The position numbers and the translations under genes were made by a program. Positions 1-7,222 of a stretch of 33,326 nucleotides of DNA are shown here, piece by piece. This DNA comes from Anaerolineae bacterium (GTDB taxonomy: Bacteria; Chloroflexota; Anaerolineae; Aggregatilineales; Phototrophicaceae). Positions within the stretch are counted from its first letter, which is position 1; every line of letters starts with the position of its first letter. The notes under the pieces were generated by a model that was not told the origin of the DNA, did no database searches, and saw only the letters and a program-made list of their open reading frames with translations. The stretch is taken from positions 1 to 33,326 of the forward strand of contig JAEUQX010000008.1 of assembly GCA_016788625.1 (NCBI GenBank). Reading direction: 5' to 3'.

Positions 1-1
1 T

Positions 2-1465
2 ATGTCGGCACTGGCATCCGGTGATCTTTCCAACAACTGGATCAAAGTATCGCGGCGCTGGACCTTAGTGGCCTGGCTGTTCCTGACGCTGGGTCTGGTG
101 CTTGGCGGGCGCTGGGCTTATGACGTGTTAGGGTGGGGCGGTTATTGGGGCTGGGATCCGGTTGAGAATGCGGCTTTCCTGCCCTGGTTGATCGGTACAG
201 CGTTTTTGCACAGTGTGATGATCCAGGAAAAACGCGGCATGTTGAAGCTGTGGAATATGTTCCTGGTCATCGGTACCTTCAGCGCCGTTATTTTTGGGAC
301 GTTCGCGACACGCAGCGGGTTGGTCGAAAGCGTTCACAGCTTTGCTCGCAGCGGCATCGGTTTTCCGATGTTCCTGTTCTGGTTTGCGGTGACGTTTGTG
401 TCCGTCTCACTGTTGTTGTGGCGGCACCGCCAGGGCAAGCTGGCTGATGAGCATCGTTTCACCAACATCCTCGGTCGCGAGACGCTGTTTGTCGTGAATA
501 ACATCGTCTTTCTGGCGCTGTTCATCGCGATCTTCTGGGGCAGCTTTGGCGCGCCAATCATCTCTGAACTGGTGATGAACACCAACATCACGCTTGGCAT
601 TGATTACTTCATGAGCGTGACGCCGCCGCTGTTCGCCATCATGTACATCCTGATGGGTGTTGCGCCGGTCTCTGCCTGGGGCGTAACGTCGTTGATGCGT
701 ATGGGGCGGGCGATGCTGATCCCGGTTGTTTTCACACTACTTTCACTGGTTGTGATCATGCTGACGGGTATGACCGAAGCCGGGGCACTTCTGGCCTATG
801 GCATCGTCTTGCTGGCGGGTTGGGTCGCTATCTTCGAGACCTATCGCGGCATGATGGCGCGCCAGAAAACGCAGCAGGAAAGCCTGTTCCGCTCGTTCTT
901 GATGCTGCTGCAGCGCAACCCGCGCCGTTACGGCGGCTACATGATCCATCTGGGTATCACCGTTATCGGCCTGGGTGTCATCGGCAGCACGCTGTTCCAG
1001 ATGGAAACGCAGCAGACGCTGGGAGTGGGCGAGTCGCTGGAAATTGGCGGCTATACGATGCGTTATGACCAACTGCTGGGGAACCAGATTGCCGACGATG
1101 GCCGCGTGATGGACATTGCCGAGGTGACGGTGCTGCGCGGTGGTAACGAGATTGCCACGCTGCGCCCACGCCGCGATTTCTTCCCGCAGAACGATGGAAT
1201 GCAGTCGATGACGATTGCCGGGGCGCACAGCACGTTGGAGAACGACTTCTATGTCCTGCTCGTGAACTGGGAACCGATCAACCAGAACGAAGCAACTTTT
1301 AAAGTCTACATCAACCCGCTCATCAATCTGATCTGGTGGGGCAGCTTTGTGCTGATCCTCGGTACAGTGCTGGCTACCTGGCCGCGTGAGGTGCTTCCGG
1401 CGCGTGTGCGCAGCCCGGAAGCGGCGATGGTGGGCACACCGGCCCGCAAGGGAGGCCGCGCATGA
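2..1465 (+). CDS. ccmF: Cytochrome c heme lyase subunit CcmF (3' part, start outside window)
   Basis: CcmF is the integral membrane synthetase that ligates heme to apocytochrome c at the outer face of the cytoplasmic membrane. The visible 487 residues are very hydrophobic. They carry the WWD heme-handling signature (GGYWGWDPVENAAFLPWL, about residues 46-63), several further membrane helices and, near residues 305-325, a RRYGGYMIHLG segment with a conserved His before another helix. A long extracytoplasmic loop (about 335-440) and a final helix close the protein, as is usual in the family. CcmF is normally about 630-680 residues and the frame is open to the left edge, so the N-terminal third lies outside the window and the ATG at base 2 is internal. 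The stop overlaps the next start (ATGA), so ccmF and ccmH are probably translationally coupled. Confidence 0.95.
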   Translation: MSALASGDLSNNWIKVSRRWTLVAWLFLTLGLVLGGRWAYDVLGWGGYWGWDPVENAAFLPWLIGTAFLHSVMIQEKRGMLKLWNMFLVIGTFSAVIFGTFATRSGLVESVHSFARSGIGFPMFLFWFAVTFVSVSLLLWRHRQGKLADEHRFTNILGRETLFVVNNIVFLALFIAIFWGSFGAPIISELVMNTNITLGIDYFMSVTPPLFAIMYILMGVAPVSAWGVTSLMRMGRAMLIPVVFTLLSLVVIMLTGMTEAGALLAYGIVLLAGWVAIFETYRGMMARQKTQQESLFRSFLMLLQRNPRRYGGYMIHLGITVIGLGVIGSTLFQMETQQTLGVGESLEIGGYTMRYDQLLGNQIADDGRVMDIAEVTVLRGGNEIATLRPRRDFFPQNDGMQSMTIAGAHSTLENDFYVLLVNWEPINQNEATFKVYINPLINLIWWGSFVLILGTVLATWPREVLPARVRSPEAAMVGTPARKGGRA

Positions 1466-1917
1466 AAGCGATGTTTTGGCTGCTTCTGGTGGCGCTGCTC
1501 TTAGTGGCAGCACCGGTTCTGGCGCAGGAAGATGTCGTGACGGACGATGAAGTGAATGCCATCGCCCAGAAGTTGTACTGCCCCGTTTGCGAGAACATCC
1601 CATTGGATGCGTGCGGCACGGCAGCTTGCGATGACTGGCGCAACGAGATTCGCTTGCAGTTGGAATCGGGCATGACTGAGGAACAGATTATCAACGATTT
1701 CGTGACGCGCTTCGGAGACCGTGTTGTGGGTACTCCTCAGGATCCCGCGTTACGGGCGCTTTCGCTCGTTACACCCTATCTGTTCATTGTCGCAGGTGCG
1801 ATTGTGGGCCTGACCTTTGTGCTGCGCCGCCGTTCACGTTCCTCAACTCCTGCTGCGCCTGCTGTCGGCACGAATTCCCCATACTATGACCAGTTACAGA
1901 AAGACCTGGAAGGTTAG
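1462..1917 (+). CDS. ccmH: Cytochrome c biogenesis protein CcmH (CcmL-type apocytochrome thiol reductase)
   Basis: CcmH keeps the CxxCH cysteines of apocytochromes reduced and presents them to CcmF. The 151-residue protein has a signal or anchor helix (1-21), then a small helical domain with the redox motif LYCPVC (C40, C43), and a second helix (about 97-121) followed by a basic cytoplasmic tail. The classical motif is LRCxxCQN. Here Arg is replaced by Tyr, and two extra cysteines follow (C51 and C56, ACGTAAC). I associate that variant with Chloroflexota and Deinococcota CcmH proteins. The gene overlaps ccmF by 4 nt and is followed 2 nt later by the thioredoxin gene, so it sits within the ccm operon. 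Confidence 0.93.
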   Translation: MKAMFWLLLVALLLVAAPVLAQEDVVTDDEVNAIAQKLYCPVCENIPLDACGTAACDDWRNEIRLQLESGMTEEQIINDFVTRFGDRVVGTPQDPALRALSLVTPYLFIVAGAIVGLTFVLRRRSRSSTPAAPAVGTNSPYYDQLQKDLEG

Positions 1918-1919
1918 CG

Positions 1920-2495
1920 ATGGAACAGTCAGTACATCTCCCGGAAGCGAACGCAGAACCGGAAAGCCCACGGGGACGCTTTGGCCTTGGTTCCATCGTC
2001 CTGCTGGTTAGTATTGTCGTTGCTGCGGTCATTTTTGGCCTGGCACTCTCGCGACAAAACCAGACACAGCCCACCAACGGCGCCGCTCCGGATTTCAGCT
2101 TCACTACTTTCGAGGGTGAAAGTTTCAAACTCTCGGATTTCAAGGACAAGGTAGTGGTTATCAACTTCTGGGCCAGTTGGTGTGGTCCGTGTCGCGATGA
2201 AGCAGGGGAACTGCAATCGGCCTGGGAATACTATCAGCCGCGTGGTGATGTAGTGTTCCTTGGTATCGCCTATGCCGATAATGGGCCGCGTTCGCTCGAG
2301 TTTATCGAGGAGTTCGGCATCACGTATCTCAACGCCCCTGACATCGGTACCCGAATCTCCGAAGACTACAATATCCTCGGCGTGCCGGAGACGTTCATCA
2401 TTGATCAGCGCGGTCAGGTCGCGAAGTTTATCTACGCGGGAGTGACACAGGAGTCACTTCAGGCAGTCATTGATCCACTGCTGGTGAAGGGATAA
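1920..2495 (+). CDS. Membrane-anchored thioredoxin-like protein, CcmG/ResA/TlpA family
   Basis: This is a thiol-disulfide oxidoreductase that passes reductant to CcmH or apocytochrome c outside the membrane. It has 191 residues: a cytoplasmic N-tail, one transmembrane anchor (about 22-43), then a redoxin/AhpC-TSA-type domain. The domain begins APDFSF, carries the active-site motif WCGPC (87-91) after VVINFWAS, and has the cis-proline segment GVPET (154-158), which is typical of CcmG/ResA proteins. The start ATG lies 2 nt after the ccmH stop. Neighbours on both sides are cytochrome c maturation genes, so a maturation role is more likely than a general TlpA role. The exact subfamily (CcmG or ResA) cannot be settled by eye. 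Confidence 0.92.
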   Translation: MEQSVHLPEANAEPESPRGRFGLGSIVLLVSIVVAAVIFGLALSRQNQTQPTNGAAPDFSFTTFEGESFKLSDFKDKVVVINFWASWCGPCRDEAGELQSAWEYYQPRGDVVFLGIAYADNGPRSLEFIEEFGITYLNAPDIGTRISEDYNILGVPETFIIDQRGQVAKFIYAGVTQESLQAVIDPLLVKG

Positions 2496-2500
2496 AGCGC

Positions 2501-2929
2501 ATGAGTTCAGCAGGTCTTGTCTTATCACTGGTAGTTGTCGTGTTGACGGTAGCTTTTCTGGCGCTGCCGCTGATCCGTGCACGTCGCGCCGCCGCGTCGC
2601 CGTCTGAGCTTCTGCACCAGCAGCAGCGGGCACAGTTGTTGAATGCATATGAGCGTGTGCTGCTCACCATCCGTGAGCTGGATGAAGACTTCCACACAGG
2701 TAAGCTGTCTGAGGAAGTCTATACCAGCGAGCGCGCCGTTTGGTCTGAACAGGGTGTAACGTTGCTGCAATCGCTGGAGCGGCTGAACGGCCAACCGTCG
2801 ACACGTTCCGCTGAGGTTCCGCGCACAACAGAGCAGGGAACACAGATCGACAAAGAACTGGATGATGCGGTTGAACAGGTTATTGCTAACTACGTCAAAT
2901 CACGGCGTGGCAGCGGCGCGGGAAGGTGA
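2501..2929 (+). CDS. Small single-pass membrane protein, CcmI-like N-terminal type
   Basis: The 142-residue protein has one N-terminal membrane helix (about 5-24), a short basic stretch (RARR) and a charged helical domain outside it. Residues 57-79 carry a LDEDFHTGKLSEEVY motif inside a predicted amphipathic helix. This resembles the heptad-rich region after the first helix of CcmI, the apocytochrome c chaperone (typically LEADLAAGRLSEEEY-like). No TPR domain follows, so it would match only the CcmI-1 part. The gene is 5 nt after the thioredoxin gene, with GAAGGGA upstream as ribosome site, and 3 nt before the cytochrome gene. The next protein ends with a related motif. The role in cytochrome c maturation is inferred from context and this resemblance. 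Confidence 0.7.
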   Translation: MSSAGLVLSLVVVVLTVAFLALPLIRARRAAASPSELLHQQQRAQLLNAYERVLLTIRELDEDFHTGKLSEEVYTSERAVWSEQGVTLLQSLERLNGQPSTRSAEVPRTTEQGTQIDKELDDAVEQVIANYVKSRRGSGAGR

Positions 2930-2932
2930 GAT

Positions 2933-4516
2933 GTGAAGCGGTCAGGTTTGCTCAAGCTGTTTTTGCCACTGCTGGTTGTATTGGTGGCGGCCTGTGAAGG
3001 GCTGGCTGGTGAACCAGCAGTGGTGGGGACTTTGCCAGTGTCTCGACCGTTGGTTGATGAGTCGATTGTGACGACTCCTGAAGTAGTTGCCCCGCCCGAA
3101 GGTGAGGCTGATGTGGCGCTGGGCGCGCAGATATATGCCGCGAACTGCACCCGCTGCCATGGTCTGACGGGGCAGGGGGATGGTGAACTCGTGCAGCTCG
3201 GCCAGGTCGTGATGCCGATTGACTTTACCGACCCGGCCACCTCGGCAGGTGCGACGCCAGAGGAATGGTTCAGCATCATCACCAATGGCAGGCTCGATAA
3301 GCTTATGCCGCCGTGGGCGGATAAGCTCAGCGCGGATGAGCGTTGGGCTGTTACGATGTACCTCTTTACGCTGTCGCAAAATCCGCCGCAGGTTCAACCC
3401 CAGGTGGCGGGACTGATCACCGGGAATCTGGTAAGCGGTACGGCTGGGGCGGCGCTGCCAGTTGTGACAAATCTGCGCCTGCACGTTCTCAATCAGGAAT
3501 TCGCGCTGGAACAGACTTTGGATGGTCAGGTTGCCGATGATGGCAGCTTCCAGTTCTCGGATATTGCCGTACAGTCTGGCAACCACTATGTCGTCAGTGT
3601 TGAATCCAGCGGCGTGACGTTCGCCAGCGATATTCAATCGTTCTCCGACGGTGAGGCGGCTCTCAACATACCGGTCCCGGTGTATGAGTTCACGACTGAT
3701 TCAAGCGTGCTGCAAATCGACCGCCTGCTTTCACAGGTGGAGGTGGTCGAGGGCGATCTTCAGGTCGTTCAGCTACTTTCGATTGTCAACACTTCCGATC
3801 GTGCCTTCTACGATACAGAAACTTCTGCTTCGATCAGAATTGCTCTGCCGGAAGGCGCACAACCGCTCCAGTTTGGTGATGAGAGCCGTCGATTTTCCTA
3901 CTCTGCGGATGGGCGCGAGATCATTGATACCGCGCCTGTCATGCCAGGTGATGTGCATACAGTGCATCTCAGTTATGCCGTGCCCTATACCGGCAGCGCT
4001 GAGATTCAACAGGTGTTGGATTTCCCGCTGAACAATGGCTTTGAAGTGTTGGTTGCCCAGCCGGGTATCAGCGTCAGCGGAGCGAATGTTGCAGCGCTGG
4101 GTGCTGGTTTCGGCGGGATGATGTCGTTCGGTAATGCCGAGGCGCAGGTTGCTGGTACACCGATTACGTTTACTGTCAGTGGCGAAGTCGCCGTGACGAC
4201 AACGACAACAACGACGACAGCAGGGGGTGGCTCGTCCCAGCCTTCTCCAGTAGCCGTCATCCTGATCGCCTTGGGCGTTCTGGCGCTGGTAGCCGCGCTT
4301 GTGCTTTACCTGCGCGAACGTGGCCAGAACCGCACGTCCCCGCAGTCTGCTGCTCCAGGACAGGAGCGCATCAACGAGTTGGTCAAACAGATCGCTGATC
4401 TGGATATGGAACATCAAACAGGCAAGATCGCGAAGAAAATCTACGAGAAGCGGCGTATCGCTTTGAAGGCTGAACTGATGCGACTTGTCAAGCAATCCGA
4501 GCAGAATGCGACGTAA
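2933..4516 (+). CDS. Lipoprotein cytochrome c with beta-rich middle region and C-terminal membrane helix
   Basis: The 527-residue protein begins at GTG 2933, with GGAAGG 6 nt upstream and the previous stop 3 nt earlier. It has a signal peptide with lipobox VAAC (Cys21), then a class I monoheme cytochrome c domain (about 61-150) with CTRCH at 72-76 and the probable distal ligand Met125 in LMPPW. A long extracytoplasmic region (150-420) looks beta-rich and Ig/carboxypeptidase-regulatory-like but was not matched to a named family. An eight-Thr linker precedes a membrane helix (about 437-461). The cytoplasmic tail (479-527) contains LDMEHQTGKIAKKIY, closely resembling the preceding protein. It is probably an electron carrier, a maturation-linked sensor or an assembly factor; the function is unknown. 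Confidence 0.82.
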   Translation: MKRSGLLKLFLPLLVVLVAACEGLAGEPAVVGTLPVSRPLVDESIVTTPEVVAPPEGEADVALGAQIYAANCTRCHGLTGQGDGELVQLGQVVMPIDFTDPATSAGATPEEWFSIITNGRLDKLMPPWADKLSADERWAVTMYLFTLSQNPPQVQPQVAGLITGNLVSGTAGAALPVVTNLRLHVLNQEFALEQTLDGQVADDGSFQFSDIAVQSGNHYVVSVESSGVTFASDIQSFSDGEAALNIPVPVYEFTTDSSVLQIDRLLSQVEVVEGDLQVVQLLSIVNTSDRAFYDTETSASIRIALPEGAQPLQFGDESRRFSYSADGREIIDTAPVMPGDVHTVHLSYAVPYTGSAEIQQVLDFPLNNGFEVLVAQPGISVSGANVAALGAGFGGMMSFGNAEAQVAGTPITFTVSGEVAVTTTTTTTTAGGGSSQPSPVAVILIALGVLALVAALVLYLRERGQNRTSPQSAAPGQERINELVKQIADLDMEHQTGKIAKKIYEKRRIALKAELMRLVKQSEQNAT

Positions 4517-4546
4517 CAGCAGATGAGAGGGTTGCGAGGTGCTGTG

Positions 4547-6346
4547 ATGCTGTTGGTGACGAGGTTGTTCAGTGGGTTGCGAACCCGTTTGGTGGTCGCG
4601 TTTGTAGTTGTCATGCTTATTCCCGTGCTGGGGATCGGCGTCTATGGCTACTCATTCACGCATCAGATGCTTTCAGAGAAGACGCTGGAAACCTCGCTCA
4701 ATCAGGTTCAGTTGCAGGCACAGCATATCGTCCGCTCGCTGGCGCAGGCTCAGGGAGATGCACTGCATCTCTCTGAGTTGCCCAGCTTGACGGCTTTCCG
4801 ACGAGGCCAGGGTGGATTGGCGGCGGTTGAGCAGGATTTCTTGGTGCTGCTCTCGGTTCGTCCGGTCTATCAGAATCTGCGATATATCGATGAGACAGGG
4901 CGCGAGCTTGTGCGCGTAGATTCGGACGGTGAACGCGCGTTCGTGGTGGCCGCGGAGCAGCTGGCTGACCGCAGCCAAGCCTCGTATTTTCAGAACATCA
5001 TTCCTCTGCGAACAGCTTCCAGCTATGTATCCCCGTTTGCCTATGAGGGACTGGTAGATGGCGGTCCGGCTGTTGTGCATTTTGCGCTGCGGCTGCCGCC
5101 TGGTGATGGTTTGGTTCTTGTGGATATGTATGCCAGCGCCGTTCTCCAGAATCTTCCTGCCGACAGCGCTACCGAAGCCTGGGGTATGGTTGATCAGGAC
5201 GGTAAGTTCATGATGTTCCCGCAGAATTTCGAACAGGTCTCTGTAGAAAGGGACGACGGGACGCGCCAGATCGTACCAGAGTTGGACGCTATGCTTTCGG
5301 GGCGCGCGGGTACATTTGAGACGGGCGTTAGTGTGTACGCTTACCATACCATCTTTCCGTCATCCATGATGCCCAATCAGTTCTGGGTGCTGTATCGGGA
5401 CATGCCGAGTTCGGTGTTGTATGCCGAAATTGACCAGTTCTATGGTCGATCTGTCATATTTGTCGGGCTGGCATTGGTCACTGCAATCATGCTGGCACTG
5501 CTCATTGCGCGCAACATTGCGGCTCCAGTGCTGGATTTGCAGCGCAAACTTGCAGAGTTTGGTCATTCTGGAACGGCTCCTCAGGCGCCAACGGTGCTGC
5601 CATCTGGCGAGATCGGCGCGCTGACCCATACATTCTATGACATGGCACAGGAACTGGAGCGCAAACGTCGCGACGCGCGGTTGTTGATTGAACGCTTGAT
5701 TACGGCCCAGGAAGAAGAACGCAAACTCGTTGCTTACGACTTGCATGATGGCTTAATCCAGCAGATGGTTGGTGCTCGGCTGTATCTGACCCACTGTCGG
5801 CAGCATTGTCCGACGCCTGATGTAAATGGCTTTAAACGCGGTTGCGACGCGCTGAGTGAGGCAATTGTGGAAGGGCGGCGCATTATTGAAGGGCTGCGTC
5901 CTGCTACCCTCGATGACCTTGGGCTGAGCGCGGCGCTGGCTGAACTGGCGCAGTCAACAGCGGCAGCGGCAGGGTGGACACTTGATCTTGATCTGCGTCC
6001 ACTGTCACAGGAACCGGACAAGGTTGTCAGCGTTACGGTCTACCGTATCGCCCAGGAAGCACTGAACAATGCTCGTAAGCACGCGCAGGCAAAGCATGTG
6101 TGTTTCCGGCTTAGCAACGGTGAAGGTATTTCGCTGCGCGTGCAGGATGATGGTGTAGGTTTTGACACAGAACGAGTCATCCGCGAGGAACGAGGGTTTG
6201 GTATTACGACGATGCGCGAGCGCGCGGAACTGCTCAATGGATTCTGTGTATTGGACAGCAGACCCCAACAGGGAACAACGGTATCGGTATGGATCCCTTG
6301 GCAGTTGTCCGTCGCAGCGGTAGATGGAGCCAAGGCTCATGGATGA
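4547..6346 (+). CDS. Sensor histidine kinase, NarX/DegS-like (HisKA_3 type) with extracytoplasmic Cache-like sensor
   Basis: The frame opens at ATG 4523 (607 residues), but ATG 4547 has GCGAGGT 6 nt upstream and is the better start (599 residues). Numbering here is from 4523. Membrane helices at about 23-43 and 309-329 bracket an extracytoplasmic region that begins with RYIDETGRELVRVDS (120-134), typical of a dCache/PAS-like sensor. A HAMP-like linker (330-385) follows. The HisKA_3 H-box is DLHDGLIQQ with His408, and the HATPase_c domain has EALNNARKH (512-520), DDGVGF (542-547) and GFGITTMRER (558-567). It would autophosphorylate and signal to the response regulator, whose start overlaps its 3' end. 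Placement between the ccm genes and the multiheme operon suggests respiratory control; the ligand is unknown. Confidence 0.93.
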   Translation: MLLVTRLFSGLRTRLVVAFVVVMLIPVLGIGVYGYSFTHQMLSEKTLETSLNQVQLQAQHIVRSLAQAQGDALHLSELPSLTAFRRGQGGLAAVEQDFLVLLSVRPVYQNLRYIDETGRELVRVDSDGERAFVVAAEQLADRSQASYFQNIIPLRTASSYVSPFAYEGLVDGGPAVVHFALRLPPGDGLVLVDMYASAVLQNLPADSATEAWGMVDQDGKFMMFPQNFEQVSVERDDGTRQIVPELDAMLSGRAGTFETGVSVYAYHTIFPSSMMPNQFWVLYRDMPSSVLYAEIDQFYGRSVIFVGLALVTAIMLALLIARNIAAPVLDLQRKLAEFGHSGTAPQAPTVLPSGEIGALTHTFYDMAQELERKRRDARLLIERLITAQEEERKLVAYDLHDGLIQQMVGARLYLTHCRQHCPTPDVNGFKRGCDALSEAIVEGRRIIEGLRPATLDDLGLSAALAELAQSTAAAAGWTLDLDLRPLSQEPDKVVSVTVYRIAQEALNNARKHAQAKHVCFRLSNGEGISLRVQDDGVGFDTERVIREERGFGITTMRERAELLNGFCVLDSRPQQGTTVSVWIPWQLSVAAVDGAKAHG

Positions 6347-7007
6347 ACATTATTCTCAACTGGTGCGCGTCGCCCTGGTCGATGATCATGGCATCGTGCG
6401 GCAAGGTTTGCGGGCGCTATTTATGCAGTCCGGTTTCGATGTCGTTGCCGAAGGGGAGAATGGGTCACAGGCGCTGATCATCGCGCGGGAGTATCAGCCG
6501 GATGTGATGCTGCTGGACATTCGTATGAAGGACGGCGATGGGTTGCAGAGTCTGCCTGCCATTAAGGCTGCCGCGCCTCGCATGAGCGTCATTATGCTCA
6601 CAACATATGCCAATCCGGGCTATCTGGCGCGTGCCATTAGTGGCGGCGCGGCAGGCTACCTCTCGAAAGAGACCGATCCTGACCAGATTGTGCGGGCAGT
6701 GCGCGCGGCGGCGGCCGGTGATCAGCTGATTGATCGAAGTCTGTTGGAGGCAGCATTGGCACAGGCTGTCGATTTTTCGCCTCCGACCCCTGAACCGAAC
6801 GATATGCCCGTGGAAGCGCTGTCGGAACGCGAACGGGATGTTCTGCGCCTGATGGTCAGCGGCATGAACAACGCTGTGATTGCCGAAACCCTGAATATCA
6901 GCCTGCCAACTGTGAAGACCCATGTACAGCATATCTTTCAGAAACTGCATGTTTCAGATCGAACCCAGGCGGCACTGCTTGCTGTTCGCCTTGGTCTGGC
7001 GGTGTGA
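6339..7007 (+). CDS. NarL/FixJ-family response regulator (receiver + LuxR-type HTH)
   Basis: This is the cognate regulator of the kinase just upstream; the start codon overlaps the last codons of the kinase gene. The ATG at 6324 is possible, but ATG 6339 has GGAG 9 nt upstream and gives the usual short N-terminus (222 residues). Numbered from 6339, the receiver domain has acidic residues D15-D16, the phosphoacceptor D60 in LLDIRM, the switch Thr in LTTYA (about 88) and K110 in LSKE. The LuxR/GerE HTH covers about 159-222, with ALSERERDVLRLM and the recognition helix region SLPTVKTHVQHIF. All catalytic receiver residues are present. It probably binds the 215 nt leader of the following cytochrome operon. 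Confidence 0.95.
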   Translation: MDEHYSQLVRVALVDDHGIVRQGLRALFMQSGFDVVAEGENGSQALIIAREYQPDVMLLDIRMKDGDGLQSLPAIKAAAPRMSVIMLTTYANPGYLARAISGGAAGYLSKETDPDQIVRAVRAAAAGDQLIDRSLLEAALAQAVDFSPPTPEPNDMPVEALSERERDVLRLMVSGMNNAVIAETLNISLPTVKTHVQHIFQKLHVSDRTQAALLAVRLGLAV

Positions 7008-7069
7008 TCCGAGAATCATTCCAGAGGATGAAACGGAATCATCATGAGGACGGATTGCGTGCAGTATTG

Positions 7070-7099
7070 TGAGCGGGACAATTATGAGCGGGCGTTATG
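7070..7099 (+). repeat. Short tandem direct repeat in the cytochrome operon leader
   Basis: Two copies of TGAGCGGG (7070-7077 and 7085-7092) are spaced 15 bp start to start, and each is followed by a TTAT element (TGAGCGGGACAATTA, then TGAGCGGGCGTTATG). The second unit runs into an imperfect dyad GGCGTTA-TG-TAACGTC. Such paired half-sites fit a dimeric regulator such as the adjacent NarL-type protein, but this is inference from position and spacing only. Confidence 0.35.
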
Positions 7100-7158
7100 T
7101 AACGTCCGTTCCGACGGTCATTGCATTAGCCTGGGATGGCGTGAGTCCCCTGTCATCC

Positions 7159-7187
7159 TTGTGGGAGGCCATACAGACCTCCCACAA
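7159..7187 (+). promoter_or_regulatory. Perfect 10 bp stem-loop in the leader of the nonaheme cytochrome operon
   Basis: TTGTGGGAGG (7159-7168) and CCTCCCACAA (7178-7187) are perfect reverse complements separated by a 9 nt loop. The hairpin lies between the response regulator stop (7007) and the cytochrome start (7223). Only a broken U-rich stretch follows (UAUCUAUU), so it is a weak terminator at best. It may attenuate read-through from the ccm/two-component operon, or stabilise or control the cytochrome mRNA. Confidence 0.55.
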
Positions 7188-7222
7188 TATCTATTGCGGC
7201 TTTCTGTAAAGGTTGCCTCACG

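Noticed and set aside
743-1603. Long open frame of 286 codons on the - strand opposite ccmF and ccmH
   Set aside because: It lies fully antisense to well-supported ccm genes, has no recognisable domain and an Arg/His-rich composition typical of shadow frames.
2942-3637. 231-codon - strand frame opposite the lipoprotein cytochrome
   Set aside because: It is antisense to a gene with clear heme, lipobox and membrane features; no family signature or ribosome site was seen.
4194-4220. ACG/ACA-rich tract looking like a microsatellite
   Set aside because: It encodes a Thr-rich linker in the lipoprotein cytochrome with mixed codons; it is an ordinary linker and not a slippage-type repeat.
3773-4495. 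240-codon - strand frame
   Set aside because: It is a shadow of the same cytochrome gene; low-complexity Arg runs arise from the poly-Thr and Val codons on the other strand.
4673-5347. 224-codon - strand frame opposite the histidine kinase
   Set aside because: The kinase is complete with all motifs on the + strand; the antisense product resembles nothing.
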